Positions 25,345 to 35,268 of a stretch of 64,000 bases of DNA are shown here, piece after piece. The notes under the pieces were generated by a model. That model saw nothing but the letters and a program-made list of their open reading frames with translations, was not told the DNA's origin and searched no databases. A program made the translations under genes and the position numbers. The stretch is from Pseudolactococcus sp041800635. Lineage in GTDB: Bacteria > Bacillota > Bacilli > Lactobacillales > Streptococcaceae. How positions within the stretch are numbered: position 1 is the first letter of the stretch; each line of letters opens with the position of its first letter. The stretch lies in contig CP181259.1 in assembly GCA_047833645.1 (NCBI GenBank), positions 806,001 to 870,000 on the forward strand, given 5' to 3'.

Positions 25345-25860
25345 TTAAATACAGCCCAATAATTGAGCTTTAGATTGTTTGTTTAACCAATGAAATGTGC
25401 CAAGGTCTCGAACTTTAACCATAATTTGCGGTAAGCTAAAGCCAAACTCAGCCAATTCATCAGTATAAGACACTAAATATCTGACACAATTATCAATAGA
25501 GACACAGAAACTATAAACAACATCTTGATAGCGCCTATCTAATTCTAGTAATTCTAAAACATAGTCAGACCAGACACTGATTGTCTTGTCGTCCACACTT
25601 GAGTGGCTTTCAATTGTATCAGGATTGAGTTTATTCAACTTATCTTGTATCGCTTGTTTTGCTTCAAGACACAATAAATCAATTTGTTTTTCATACTTGA
25701 TGAGCAACTCACACCATGCTAAAATTTCATTGATTTTGGCATAAGGCGATAGATACAAGTCTTTTTTAAAACTTGCGACTTTTTGCTCAAAAAAATTGAA
25801 GTCCTCTATCATCTGGACTTCATCATTCATCGCTCGCATTCTAAATTCTGTTAAATTCAT
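25345..25860 (-). CDS. ICE hypothetical protein
   Basis: The 171-residue product is mostly helical and without signal or membrane segments (FEQKVASFKKDLYLSPYAKINEILAWCELLIKYE style). It lies 3 nt downstream of the cwlT-like gene, at the end of the transfer operon. Function not recognised. Confidence 0.6.
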   Translation of the reverse strand: MNLTEFRMRAMNDEVQMIEDFNFFEQKVASFKKDLYLSPYAKINEILAWCELLIKYEKQIDLLCLEAKQAIQDKLNKLNPDTIESHSSVDDKTISVWSDYVLELLELDRRYQDVVYSFCVSIDNCVRYLVSYTDELAEFGFSLPQIMVKVRDLGTFHWLNKQSKAQLLGCI

Positions 25861-25863
25861 TGA

Positions 25864-26922
25864 TTATTTCCCCTCCACATACCAAAATTGCTTAGCTTCA
25901 TCAGCTGAAAATGTACGATAAGAAACAGTCAATGGTGGTAGACCTGTCACATTCATTTCTGAAATTAAAATAGAGCCATCATCTTTGACTTGTTCTACAA
26001 ATGCCACATGACCGTATTCAGGACTTGACCCCGCTTGACCATGTACAAAACTTAAAGCAGTATGGAGTTTAGGGTCATGAGAGACAGAATAGCCAGCCTT
26101 GCTTGCCCAATCGCCACCATTGCCCATGAAACTATCAAACTTAATGCCTAACTGATAAGCCCTGTTATAGACGTACCACGTACATTGTCCTTGTGGATAT
26201 GAACCAGAGCCATTATAGGCTTGACCGCTAAATGGTGTCTCTACTTCCCATCCATTCGGAATACTTGCGGACATCACACCATTGACAGACTGCCCATTTT
26301 CGCTACTAAAGCCTACATGATCTTTGAGTAAGTCATACCACTTTTGGGCATCATCTTGGAGCTTGTCAGCCTTTGTTTGACCGTCACTTAAAGCGACACC
26401 CTCATAATATTGTGACCAATCTAAACTAGCCTGTCTAGGGTCAGTAGAAACGCTCACAAGGTCTTTTGTTTTCTTGTATGCACCATTTAATTCAGTAGAC
26501 ACGAGTTTTAATTCAACGTCCATTGAAAGTGTTCTACTTTCAGCCTTAGCCCAACGATTGCCATTGACCGTATTAGACCAACCGCTCCATTGAAAGATAC
26601 CTGCCACACCGCCGCCGATATTTTCAGCTTCTGGGTCAAAGCCGGACTCCCTTTCAGCTACTGCTAAAGCACCACTTGCACCTTGAATGCTAAAGCGTTC
26701 TTTACTCATAAGATAGTTAGCTATATCAATAACATTTTGAGCCTTTTCTTCTGAGATATTAGCCTTACTTGCTAGGTCTTTTGATGTGATGTTTAGACTA
26801 CCCGCAGAACTCGAAAAACTATCCGCACTTGATGAAGTGCCACCTGCCACAATGACAAGTAAAAATATAAAAAAAATAGGTATAAACATACCTATCAGAA
26901 ATAAATGTTTTTTCTTTTTCAT
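25864..26922 (-). CDS. CwlT-like bifunctional cell-wall hydrolase (VirB1 role)
   Basis: The 352-residue protein has one N-terminal membrane anchor (7-28). A phage-tail-lysozyme-type domain (about 60-200) contains GALAVAERESGFDPEA and GGGVAGIFQWSGW, with a catalytic-type glutamate in ERES. A C-terminal CHAP amidase/endopeptidase domain (about 240-350) has the cysteine in GQCTWYVYNRA and the histidine in YGHVAFVEQV. In Tn916 (Orf14) and ICEBs1 (CwlT) the equivalent enzyme opens the wall for the conjugation channel. Confidence 0.9.
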   Translation of the reverse strand: MKKKKHLFLIGMFIPIFFIFLLVIVAGGTSSSADSFSSSAGSLNITSKDLASKANISEEKAQNVIDIANYLMSKERFSIQGASGALAVAERESGFDPEAENIGGGVAGIFQWSGWSNTVNGNRWAKAESRTLSMDVELKLVSTELNGAYKKTKDLVSVSTDPRQASLDWSQYYEGVALSDGQTKADKLQDDAQKWYDLLKDHVGFSSENGQSVNGVMSASIPNGWEVETPFSGQAYNGSGSYPQGQCTWYVYNRAYQLGIKFDSFMGNGGDWASKAGYSVSHDPKLHTALSFVHGQAGSSPEYGHVAFVEQVKDDGSILISEMNVTGLPPLTVSYRTFSADEAKQFWYVEGK

Positions 26923-26951
26923 TTGATTTTCTTTCTAGGTATGTTGATACC

Positions 26952-27032
26952 TCACTTTTTCTTAAATAAACTAGCCACAAACCAAACAGGGATAGCGATT
27001 ATCCCTACAAAAATAGTTTTGATGATTTTCAT
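26952..27032 (-). CDS. 26-residue membrane peptide in the transfer operon
   Basis: The ATG (27030-27032) overlaps the virB6 stop (TAATG) and follows an AAAGGAAAA site. The product is almost all one hydrophobic segment (IFVGIIAIPVWFVASLF) with a KKK end. Its overlap with the upstream gene and its ribosome site make it a likely real, coupled gene of the secretion module. Function unknown. Confidence 0.6.
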   Translation of the reverse strand: MKIIKTIFVGIIAIPVWFVASLFKKK

Positions 27033-29452
27033 TATGATTTTCCTTTCCTTTCAATAATACCGCTATCGAAAATACCACGTTTTGCGTTGGCGGTTTTGAT
27101 TTTAATATCACGTTTTTGACTATTGTCAGAAGTCGGTAATTTAGGCTTTTCAGTAAATAGTTCTTTACTCAAACGATCGACTTGACCTTTCTTTCTAGCT
27201 TTTCTAGTTGAAAGGTCATTTTTAATGCCGTCTGAAAATTTACCTTTGAGTTCATCTTTTCGTTTCTGATAATTGATAGCTTGTGAAGTTTTATTTCTCA
27301 AAGTCTTATTTTCAGAACGCTGTATTTTATTGCTATCAAATTTTGCAAGTTTCTTTTCAGCTTCATTTTTAGGCATTAAACCAACAGAACTTGAAAATTT
27401 AGTTTTCAATTTATCTTTAGAATCAGTCAGAGCTTGTTTAGTATCTGAAAAAGCACCTTTTGTATTTTCCCACTTACCTTTTAAGTTGCTCATTGTCTCT
27501 TTTCGTTTAGCTATGGCAAGTTGTTTAGCTTTTTCATCTTGACCGAAATGCAGGTTGTCACTTGTTTTAACAGCACCTTTGACACCTTTTTTAGTGAGCG
27601 CTTTGCCAACAGTACCTGCCTTTTTCAGACCGTCAACTTTGCTTTTCGACATTTGATTATGAGTAGATAGACCATTACTTGATAGACTACCACTAGAAGT
27701 TGAGAGAGCAGGTGTTTTGTTAAAGTTAAAAGGTTTTTTGACATTAGACAGACTTGGTAATGACTTGACAGAATCAAGACTACCTTTTGCCAATTCAGAA
27801 ACACTTTTCTTAGCTGTATCAAATAGAGAAGTCAATTTATCTCTTTGCTTCCACAAAAGGAAGTACAAAGCAAATTGAATAAATATTGAAATATAGTAGG
27901 AGTGTGACACATTTCTAAATGCCATTTCCACAAAGCTATTAAAGATAAGCCCCATTTGCACACCTAATAGACCAGATACTGATAAAGCCGTAAACACGAC
28001 TATTCTTTTTGCTAAATTACCTGCCATATGCTCAAATTGTGGCAAAATAGACAAGACTAATATAATAGGTGCTACAAATATCGCAAAAACAACAATTAAC
28101 TGTAACACCCACGTGTACATTAATGTACCAACTGTAATCACAGTTAAAACAAAACCTTTAAACAGAGAAGCTAATGCAACCATAAATTTATCGGCTATAC
28201 TTGAAAACCCTAATTTTGTGAAGCCAGCTTCTTTATTTTTCTTAGCATATTTACTAACCGAATCAGTATCGCCTTTTGTTGCAAGTAATGCCGTTTGTTC
28301 ACTTTGTACCGAATTTTCAGGTAACTTATTGGTATCAAAGTTCATTTCCTTAAAAGGTTCTTTGACAATGACATTAAATAATTGTGTTTTCAAAGCATTA
28401 ATTGTACTATCAGACACCTTATCATTTGTCGTTGAAACATTAGCCGTGAAATTGGTTGTAGAAGTTTTTTCAGTCGTATCATTTGCGATTGTTACTTTTG
28501 ATAAATTATTAATCAAAGAACTTGTAAAAGTGTCTGTAAAACTTTTAGTCACATAAACAATGCGAGTAATAACATGTGTCCCTTTATATGCACCACTTCC
28601 GCTTGAAACTGGTAAGAAAAAAACACCAGCTACAACTATACGAAGTATAACACCTAGAATTTTCTTACCAAACGGTTTACCTTCTGACAAATCTTTGAAA
28701 GCACTAATACCCACAAAGACCATAGCCATTGGAAAGATAACAGGTAAGAGTAGTGCTTGCAGAATAGCCTGCATTTTAGATACAAAATCATCTAAATACT
28801 GAAAAATATCAATATTAGAGACTGCCGATAAAATCAATGAATCTAATAGAAACATCAATTTTGAACCTGCAAAAATCAACTGTACTACCCAATTAATGAT
28901 TTTAGGGAACGCTTCTTTAGCACCAAAAAAACCTTTATCCTCAATATACATATAACTTGTATAAGCTGATAAGGCTGACATATCTTTTGCATTAATAGCA
29001 CCTGCTTCTTTAGCTAGTGCTTCTTGATAATCATTTGAACTATCAATTGTACCAGCCTTTGTTAAAATAGCACTATTATAAGCATTATTTAATGTTGTAA
29101 TAGCAGAAGCAGTTTTTGTTTTATCATATCCCGCATTTGATAATTTTGAAATAGCCCCTTGATAGAGTAGATTATATTTTTGATAAGTTTCTTCTGTAAT
29201 CGGAATCGCATTATTACCTTGTGTTTGATTACTTAGATTTTTAATCTCATTAATAATTGTTAGAACTGCTTTATACTCTGGAGTATTAACAATATCGCCT
29301 TGGGCATTTGTTACAAACTCAGGTGCTTTAATACCACTATCAGAACCGATAGTATCATTAGTGACAACTGCATTACCTGTGTCTAAAGCGTAGGCTTGAC
29401 TACCACAAAACAACAGACTTAAAAAGGTTAGCGCAACTAAAATCTTTTTCAT
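27032..29452 (-). CDS. VirB6-like polytopic conjugation channel protein (ConG / Orf15 type)
   Basis: The 806-residue protein has a signal-like N terminus ending in SQAYA, an extracellular helical part (30-180), about six membrane segments (190-570; a central group contains FVLTVITVGTLMYTWVLQLIVVFAIF) and a long, Lys- and Ser-rich C-terminal tail (600-806). This is the layout of VirB6/TrbL-like proteins of Tn916-type elements. It overlaps the 57-residue protein upstream by ATGA. Confidence 0.82.
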   Translation of the reverse strand: MKKILVALTFLSLLFCGSQAYALDTGNAVVTNDTIGSDSGIKAPEFVTNAQGDIVNTPEYKAVLTIINEIKNLSNQTQGNNAIPITEETYQKYNLLYQGAISKLSNAGYDKTKTASAITTLNNAYNSAILTKAGTIDSSNDYQEALAKEAGAINAKDMSALSAYTSYMYIEDKGFFGAKEAFPKIINWVVQLIFAGSKLMFLLDSLILSAVSNIDIFQYLDDFVSKMQAILQALLLPVIFPMAMVFVGISAFKDLSEGKPFGKKILGVILRIVVAGVFFLPVSSGSGAYKGTHVITRIVYVTKSFTDTFTSSLINNLSKVTIANDTTEKTSTTNFTANVSTTNDKVSDSTINALKTQLFNVIVKEPFKEMNFDTNKLPENSVQSEQTALLATKGDTDSVSKYAKKNKEAGFTKLGFSSIADKFMVALASLFKGFVLTVITVGTLMYTWVLQLIVVFAIFVAPIILVLSILPQFEHMAGNLAKRIVVFTALSVSGLLGVQMGLIFNSFVEMAFRNVSHSYYISIFIQFALYFLLWKQRDKLTSLFDTAKKSVSELAKGSLDSVKSLPSLSNVKKPFNFNKTPALSTSSGSLSSNGLSTHNQMSKSKVDGLKKAGTVGKALTKKGVKGAVKTSDNLHFGQDEKAKQLAIAKRKETMSNLKGKWENTKGAFSDTKQALTDSKDKLKTKFSSSVGLMPKNEAEKKLAKFDSNKIQRSENKTLRNKTSQAINYQKRKDELKGKFSDGIKNDLSTRKARKKGQVDRLSKELFTEKPKLPTSDNSQKRDIKIKTANAKRGIFDSGIIERKGKS

Positions 29453-29622
29453 TTAAGCCCCGCTTTCCAAGAATTACCAATATCTTTCAGAAAATCTGGT
29501 AAGTATCTAATTGTCTTTATGAACGGTTCATAAAGACCAGTCATTTTCAACATCATTAAAAAGAATACAAGGAATATGACAACACCTAATACCCTATCCA
29601 CAAGTGATTTTTTGTTTTTCAT
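29449..29622 (-). CDS. 57-residue membrane protein between VirB4 and VirB6
   Basis: The ATG lies at 29620-29622 and the TGA overlaps the next start (ATGA). The product has a basic N terminus, one membrane helix (VLGVVIFLVFFLMML) and a short amphipathic tail. Position corresponds to ConF-like small proteins between VirB4 and VirB6 in related ICEs; sequence similarity was not established. Confidence 0.65.
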   Translation of the reverse strand: MKNKKSLVDRVLGVVIFLVFFLMMLKMTGLYEPFIKTIRYLPDFLKDIGNSWKAGLK

Positions 29623-29643
29623 TGATATTTTCCTTTCAAGTCT

Positions 29644-32127
29644 TTATACAGCGACTAATTCTGTTTCGATTGTGTCACACAATGGGTTGATTTCAGAAAC
29701 AATACCGTCAATTGTAATCCGTTCAGTACGCCCAAACGGGTCAGTAAAGAGACATTGACCCATAGACATGCTAGACACCCATTTACGTGTTTCTTCTGAT
29801 TTCACAATACCATGAGTATCTAAGATTAAATCTGTCTCAGTCGGAGAGTTAAAACTAAACAATGTACCAAAACCAGTATCATCTAATTCTGAATTAGAAT
29901 CTTTGTGAGATTGAGAAACGAATACCAAGAAATTATTAAACGACCGACCAGTTCGTCTGATTTTCATAATAATTTCTCTACCCACATCAGTAATATTAAA
30001 GAACCATGCTTCATCAATGAAAGTAATTGATTCTTTCTTGCTTTCAGAACCAAATTTGTAACAGAATTGTCCTAAAGCATAAAGAGCGACTAGAGATTGT
30101 CTTTGATTTTCAGTAATACTTGTTTCACTTGTTGGTAATTCAAGACCAGTTACTTCAATAATTGAAATACGTTTTGACATACTGATTGCTTCATTTTGAC
30201 CATCTGAGAAACAAAGAGATAAAGTAGAGTTACTCATTTTTTCAAGTAGTAACTCAGCAGTAATTCTCACTCTGTCAGTATCACTCTTAGTGAGGGCTTC
30301 CATGATATTTTTAGTACCGACTTTTTCGCCATTTTCACGCAAGACAAGATATTTTTCAATCATTTGTAACAATTCTTTTTCAAATTGTTCATTTTGTTTC
30401 AAATCGTAAAACTCGCCAATCATAGAAATAATCAAGTTTTTAGCTTCTTGACCTGTCAAGAATACTAATGGATCAAGGACACCATGATTGTCAGAATTTC
30501 TAGCGTCAATGGTCACAAAATTAATCTGTTTGATATAGTCACAAATTTCAGGATAGATACCTTGACTTTCATACTCATGTAAAACTTTCATGAATTGTTT
30601 TCTAACTTCTGCTTTGGGGTCAAAGTAAAGCAATTTTGTTTTCAAAATACTATTCATAACGAACGTTTGCTTAACAAAGAATGATTTTCCCATGCCCATT
30701 TGACCTGTTACTTTTACAAGACCGTCAAAGCTAATTTTACCCTCAACATCTAACTTATTAGCTTGTAACAGATTATAATAGACAAGATTTCTTGAATTTT
30801 GGAGGGCTTCTTTATAACCACCAGACCAACGATCATACCTTGAATCCACTCTACCCATATACAAGCCAACATCAGAACCTACTTTTTGACCAGTAAAAAA
30901 CAGACTTTCCGCAAAGCCTGCCATTGTGGTTGTTTGTAAGTATCTGCGTTCATTCTCAAATAAAGGCTCAGTCAATCTATGTTTATAAAAGAGATAAATT
31001 TGGTCATCTTTAGCACGTGCCAATTCAATACCAATTTTTTTGAAATTGCGCATGACGATTTTTATTTTTTCTTGTAAGCGGTCATAATCATCATCATAGA
31101 CAAACAGCGATTGAAGATAAGAGATAATTGTTTCGCCACGATTTGATTTTTTTACTAAATCTTCTGAAAGGGCTTCTGCTTGTCCGATTTCATCACGAAC
31201 AATGCCATTTCTCATAGCAATATCTTCATTTGTTTTTTTATGTTTTTGCTTAGCACGATTGGCACGTTGTTGCATTGAATTAAAGCCATTCTTCTTAGCA
31301 AAGATAGCCTTTGTTTGTACCTCTGTATCAAAACCTAGTAATCGCCGTCTTTCGATAAAGTGATTATAAGATAAGTTTGATGGTGGTATGGCAATCGGCA
31401 ATATAGCTAAGTAAGTTGTTTGCGCACCGTCGCTTAAAGTTAAGATGCCATAATTTTCAAAACTAACACCAGCACTGCCAAAATTATCAATGTTATTTTC
31501 AACTTGAATTACTTCAAGTTCTTTGTCAACCGACATACCACGTGAGTATTGAACAGTATTGACAAAAATTGTTTGGTCTTTCGTTAGCATATAGCCGCTG
31601 AGTGGTAACAGTGTTTGATAAATTTCATGATTGAGTTCTTCAAATCGTTCATACCAATCTTCATCAAAAGTAACATCAGTACCAATTGTTGCCATTACTC
31701 TATTTGAAAAATCAGTAATAGCTGTTTTAAGACCGTCTTTAAAATCAAGTGACACATGATTATTTCTAAGCGGTATGGTTAAAAAGAATCTATCCTGAGA
31801 AGTTTCGCCAATTTGTTTTTTAAGCTCCTCAGCTTGCCTTTTCATAAGATACAAGCCAAATGGTTTAGTATCTTCTGCTAAGTCCTGCTCCAAAAACTTA
31901 TAATTATGTGTTGCTTCTGTAGAAAATGGAATCGTTGAGACTTCAAAGCCACCGAAAATTTCTAAATCAGATAAAGTATCAGATACCAATTCCTTAAATT
32001 CATTTTTCAGTGTAATATCTACTGTATTAACAATCGTTTCAGGAATTTCGTACATTGCATAGACATCAAGATTTGATCGCAACATCAAATTACCGTGAAA
32101 AGCAACAATCCCATTTCTTTTATTCAA
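29644..32127 (-). CDS. VirB4-type conjugation ATPase (ConE / Orf16 type)
   Basis: The 827-residue protein starts at a TTG with an AAGGAG site. The N-terminal half is the VirB4/TraC-type domain, including the ETSQDRFFL region and AILPIAIPPSNLSYNHFIERRR. The C-terminal ATPase carries Walker A GQMGMGKSFF (about 475), a Walker B type FIDEAWFF and VSQSHKDSN. It energises assembly and operation of the conjugation channel. Confidence 0.93.
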   Translation of the reverse strand: MNKRNGIVAFHGNLMLRSNLDVYAMYEIPETIVNTVDITLKNEFKELVSDTLSDLEIFGGFEVSTIPFSTEATHNYKFLEQDLAEDTKPFGLYLMKRQAEELKKQIGETSQDRFFLTIPLRNNHVSLDFKDGLKTAITDFSNRVMATIGTDVTFDEDWYERFEELNHEIYQTLLPLSGYMLTKDQTIFVNTVQYSRGMSVDKELEVIQVENNIDNFGSAGVSFENYGILTLSDGAQTTYLAILPIAIPPSNLSYNHFIERRRLLGFDTEVQTKAIFAKKNGFNSMQQRANRAKQKHKKTNEDIAMRNGIVRDEIGQAEALSEDLVKKSNRGETIISYLQSLFVYDDDYDRLQEKIKIVMRNFKKIGIELARAKDDQIYLFYKHRLTEPLFENERRYLQTTTMAGFAESLFFTGQKVGSDVGLYMGRVDSRYDRWSGGYKEALQNSRNLVYYNLLQANKLDVEGKISFDGLVKVTGQMGMGKSFFVKQTFVMNSILKTKLLYFDPKAEVRKQFMKVLHEYESQGIYPEICDYIKQINFVTIDARNSDNHGVLDPLVFLTGQEAKNLIISMIGEFYDLKQNEQFEKELLQMIEKYLVLRENGEKVGTKNIMEALTKSDTDRVRITAELLLEKMSNSTLSLCFSDGQNEAISMSKRISIIEVTGLELPTSETSITENQRQSLVALYALGQFCYKFGSESKKESITFIDEAWFFNITDVGREIIMKIRRTGRSFNNFLVFVSQSHKDSNSELDDTGFGTLFSFNSPTETDLILDTHGIVKSEETRKWVSSMSMGQCLFTDPFGRTERITIDGIVSEINPLCDTIETELVAV

Positions 32128-32131
32128 ATTT

Positions 32132-32506
32132 CTAACTCCTTATTTTCTTTATAAGATTACCTTGTGATAGGTAATGTGTGTTTTTTCTTCTACCGTAAAT
32201 CAACCAATACATGATTTTATCAAACAAATATCTATGAAAGAATTTACCATCAATCTTTAAATCAGCCACAGGGTCAGCAAAGTTCCAAGCAATTAAAGCC
32301 GAAAATATAAATGCCCAATACACTGAAAAGAAAAATAATACTTTCCAAAAGAATAGCATTGACAAAGTAAACTCTAAAATCAAATAAAAAGCCCATGATA
32401 ATTTCTTTTCGCCAACCAAAGGTATTGGCGGTAAATATGAAGGTGCTTCTAATGATAATTGGTATGAAAATGTATCCCTATCAGGGTATCTTTCTTTATC
32501 TTCCAT
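32132..32506 (-). CDS. TcpE-like conjugation membrane protein
   Basis: I take the ATG at 32504-32506, one nucleotide after the previous stop, giving 124 residues. A charged N terminus with proline-rich EAPSYLPPIPLVGEKK precedes two membrane segments (about 30-75), followed by DPVADLKIDGKFFHRYLFDKIMYW. Position just upstream of VirB4 and the architecture match TcpE/ConD/Orf17 proteins. Confidence 0.7.
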   Translation of the reverse strand: MEDKERYPDRDTFSYQLSLEAPSYLPPIPLVGEKKLSWAFYLILEFTLSMLFFWKVLFFFSVYWAFIFSALIAWNFADPVADLKIDGKFFHRYLFDKIMYWLIYGRRKNTHYLSQGNLIKKIRS

Positions 32507-32507
32507 A

Positions 32508-32738
32508 TTACAAAGCACCAGAAATACCGTTAATTAGTTTACCAACTCCAGAAATCACAGAACTAATCACTACTTTCCATGCTTCAAATGTTGTTGGACT
32601 TAGAATACTAGATACTGTAAGTCCTATTAAGCCAGTCATCAATGCGTTTGTCTTATCGCCTTTCGCAAAGGCTTTCAAAGCACCAATACCAGCACCGATT
32701 AGAATAAGTAATGCGACAGCGTTTAAAATATTAGTCAT
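32508..32738 (-). CDS. Small two-helix membrane protein, possible pilin-like (ConC position)
   Basis: The ATG at 32736-32738 follows an AAAAGGAAAA site; the product has 76 residues with two hydrophobic segments (ILNAVALLILIGAGIGAL and FEAWKVVISSVISGV). VirB2/TrbC-like and ConC proteins share this shape. It lies one nucleotide after tcpC and before the TcpE-like gene. Confidence 0.6.
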   Translation of the reverse strand: MTNILNAVALLILIGAGIGALKAFAKGDKTNALMTGLIGLTVSSILSPTTFEAWKVVISSVISGVGKLINGISGAL

Positions 32739-32739
32739 T

Positions 32740-33957
32740 TTATTTTTCCTTTTCTTCTTTGAAATAATCTTGTGAGACACCGTGGTTTAGTGTTTGAACA
32801 AACCAAGTATCCCCATTTTTCTTAATTGACAACTCAAAATTTTCTTTATGAGTTGAATTGAGACTGTCTTTGAAAGAGACCGTCACAACAGCAGTTGTTG
32901 TACCAGAAGCACCTTTAGCATAATAAGTGTAAAGTAACTTATCAAACTTATAGCCTTTAATACCGACAATATCAGCACTCATAGTGGCAAGTGTTTTATC
33001 ATCAGTTGTATAAGCCGTGAAAAAGGCTTCTAAGAACGTGCCAAACTTTTTAACTTCACTTTCTGTATAGTCTTGTGTTTGTTTTGTCAGACCTTGTTTT
33101 TTAACATTATTACCTTGTAACTCGCTTAGGGCAGTCACGAAAGGTGTATCTGACACATAAAATCTGTCAGCTTTACTAGCAAACGGAATATTAAATTCTA
33201 CTGATTTATCAAACCATTTACTATTTTTATCAGTTGGTTTTTCTTTTACTTGATAATTGACAATATATGTAGCTAAATTGTTTTCAATTTTAAGCAAAGT
33301 ACTTGATACTAATTTCATATCACTTTTATTTTCAGGTAGATAAGTCATATTGACATTATCGCCAAAATACTCAGTTAATTTTTTTGAATAATCGCCAGTA
33401 TTTTGTGACGAGTAGTTAAAATAACTATTAATAAAGCTAGTCATATAAACATTGACTTTATTGTCTGTTTCGCTTAACAAGCGCTTATCAGCAACAACTG
33501 AGACAGTTGGTTTAGACAATGCTTTTGACCGTGACATAATGGATAAAGTTGTTGCGCCAACTGACAAGCTCAATAATAAGCCAATTGTGCCATAGACAAG
33601 GACTTTACTTTTGAAAGTACCAGAACCTTTAAGTGTGAATTTTTTCTTGGGCTTATTGATGAAAGTAACAGTTTTCTTGTTTTTCTTATCATCTTTAGGC
33701 GCAAACAATTCATCTTTCTTAGTTCTGAGTTTTTTCAGTAAACCTTTGTCTTTTTTCTCAGGCACTTTTTCAGGCTCGTTTTGTTTTTCATCATACCGTG
33801 CAATGAGTTGTTTAGCTTCTGATAAAGTAAATAAATCATCAGGTTTGACCTCGCCAAACTCTAACTCTTTAGCAACTATAATTAAATCACTTACTCTGAT
33901 TTTCATTTCATGCGCAATATCACTTAATTCATAGTAGAGTTCTTCTTGTTCACTCAA
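32740..33957 (-). CDS. TcpC-like conjugal transfer protein (ConB / Orf13 type)
   Basis: The 405-residue protein has a helical cytoplasmic N terminus (1-60), a Lys-rich linker, one membrane segment near 130 (VLVYGTIGLLLSLSVGATTL) and two extracellular NTF2-like domains (about 165-400; e.g. YFGDNVNMTYLPENKSD and FKDSLNSTHKENFEL). TcpC proteins form a VirB8-like ring at the membrane. A small hairpin (34010-34029) precedes it in the 80-nt gap after ardA. Confidence 0.85.
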   Translation of the reverse strand: MSEQEELYYELSDIAHEMKIRVSDLIIVAKELEFGEVKPDDLFTLSEAKQLIARYDEKQNEPEKVPEKKDKGLLKKLRTKKDELFAPKDDKKNKKTVTFINKPKKKFTLKGSGTFKSKVLVYGTIGLLLSLSVGATTLSIMSRSKALSKPTVSVVADKRLLSETDNKVNVYMTSFINSYFNYSSQNTGDYSKKLTEYFGDNVNMTYLPENKSDMKLVSSTLLKIENNLATYIVNYQVKEKPTDKNSKWFDKSVEFNIPFASKADRFYVSDTPFVTALSELQGNNVKKQGLTKQTQDYTESEVKKFGTFLEAFFTAYTTDDKTLATMSADIVGIKGYKFDKLLYTYYAKGASGTTTAVVTVSFKDSLNSTHKENFELSIKKNGDTWFVQTLNHGVSQDYFKEEKEK

Positions 33958-34038
33958 TTTTTTTACTCCTTTTCATATAACAAACCTTTCTGTTTTGCTA
34001 TTATAAGAACGCAAATTTTGACATTTGCGCCCCTTAAT

Positions 34039-34536
34039 TTAAAAAAGATCTAAGTCTTTTACATACATATCAATTTGTGACTGGTAATCTGTTTCAGAAT
34101 AAGTCTCAAAGTTACCGTAACCATTGAAACCGATATAATCATCATTCCAGCCTTTGATATTACCAAAATAAACTGCACGTGCGACATCATAAATTGACAT
34201 ACCAGTTTCTTCAAAAAATTCTTCTGTAAATTCGTAAATCTCTAAGTCAATTTCATAATATTCAGTTGACTCAATTTCACGTAATTTATTAATTAAAGAT
34301 GAAACATCATATTCCCCACTCCATAGACCAGAAACATTATCTACATCAAATACACCAAGTTCTAACTCAGGCTGTCCGTTAGGATTGTATTTATCTAAAT
34401 ACTCAGCTTCAATTTTTTCATAACTAGAATAAATAAGCTCCTCAACAGTAAACCACCGACCTTTTGAAAAATTGTCAGGATAACTACCGATAAAGAATTT
34501 ATCAGCTTCAATCATTTCATAAACATTAATTTGCAT
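34039..34536 (-). CDS. ardA: ArdA antirestriction protein
   Basis: The 165-residue, strongly acidic protein mimics B-form DNA and blocks type I restriction enzymes, protecting the incoming ICE strand. Family features are the N-terminal INVYEMIEADKF and GRWF segments, the EETGMSIYDVARAVYFGNI region and the tail MYVKDLDLF. It occupies the same slot as orf18 in Tn916. A separate, broken ardA lies at 58598-58813, and a type I system (hsdR-M-S) is also in the window. Confidence 0.92.
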   Translation of the reverse strand: MQINVYEMIEADKFFIGSYPDNFSKGRWFTVEELIYSSYEKIEAEYLDKYNPNGQPELELGVFDVDNVSGLWSGEYDVSSLINKLREIESTEYYEIDLEIYEFTEEFFEETGMSIYDVARAVYFGNIKGWNDDYIGFNGYGNFETYSETDYQSQIDMYVKDLDLF

Positions 34537-34581
34537 TTTGTCCTCTTTCTATTGATTAAAATAATACCACCCACATTCAGA

Positions 34582-34866
34582 TTAACTCGCTACATCATTT
34601 GCCTTACGTGCAAAAGCATAGGTACGTTGACTGAATTTTTTGTGTTGTTCATTAAGAGAATAATAGGACTTGATAACACCCTCCAAAGCGCTGTATTCAG
34701 CCCCATTTAAATTCTCAGCTTGTTCTTTTAAAATACTATTTAGCTGTCCTGCAATCGTCCACGCTTCATCAAAATTGTGTTTTTCTACCAGCTCCCCTAA
34801 AGTACTAATCAACTGTTTAGTTTTTTTAGGGTCAATTTTTGGATATTCTTGTGTTGCATTTGCCAT
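34582..34866 (-). CDS. ICE hypothetical protein upstream of ardA
   Basis: The 94-residue helical protein (KQLISTLGELVEKHNFDEAW; LNSILKEQAENLNGAE) has no membrane segment and no family I recognise. It has its own ribosome site and lies between the relaxase block and ardA. Confidence 0.6.
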   Translation of the reverse strand: MANATQEYPKIDPKKTKQLISTLGELVEKHNFDEAWTIAGQLNSILKEQAENLNGAEYSALEGVIKSYYSLNEQHKKFSQRTYAFARKANDVAS

Positions 34867-34944
34867 AGGTTATACCTCTTTCATTTTCTTAAAAGTTAGT
34901 TTTTTTTAAAAGTTCAATACCCGCCCAATCATTATTTTAATCAC

Positions 34945-35268
34945 TTACTCCCGATAGAGTAATTTGTCATATTCAATGTTTAACCTTTTGAGTTCTTGCA
35001 GTTTTTGCGCATTAGTCCAACCATAATAGAGATGTCTGTAATCAAATTTTCTTCTGTCATGTCGCAAATAATTATAATCACACAAAATATCAATTTTGAT
35101 ACGCATGATTTGACACGCTTCTGAGTTGATATTTTTCATCATGATTTTTCTTTTGGCTTCATAACTGCCACGAAATCTTTGAGTACTCGCTTTCAAGGAC
35201 GCTTCAATCAATCGTCTTTCACGTGCTTCATTGATTTTTTCAATTTCAGAAAATGTTAAATCAGTCAT
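34945..35268 (-). CDS. Small basic ICE protein coupled to the relaxase
   Basis: The ATG at 35266-35268 overlaps the relaxase stop region, giving 107 residues rich in Arg, Lys and Tyr (EARERRLIEASLKAS, YNYLRHDRRKFDYRHLYYG). The charge suggests nucleic-acid binding, perhaps as relaxase accessory factor; this is inference from overlap and composition. Confidence 0.6.
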   Translation of the reverse strand: MTDLTFSEIEKINEARERRLIEASLKASTQRFRGSYEAKRKIMMKNINSEACQIMRIKIDILCDYNYLRHDRRKFDYRHLYYGWTNAQKLQELKRLNIEYDKLLYRE

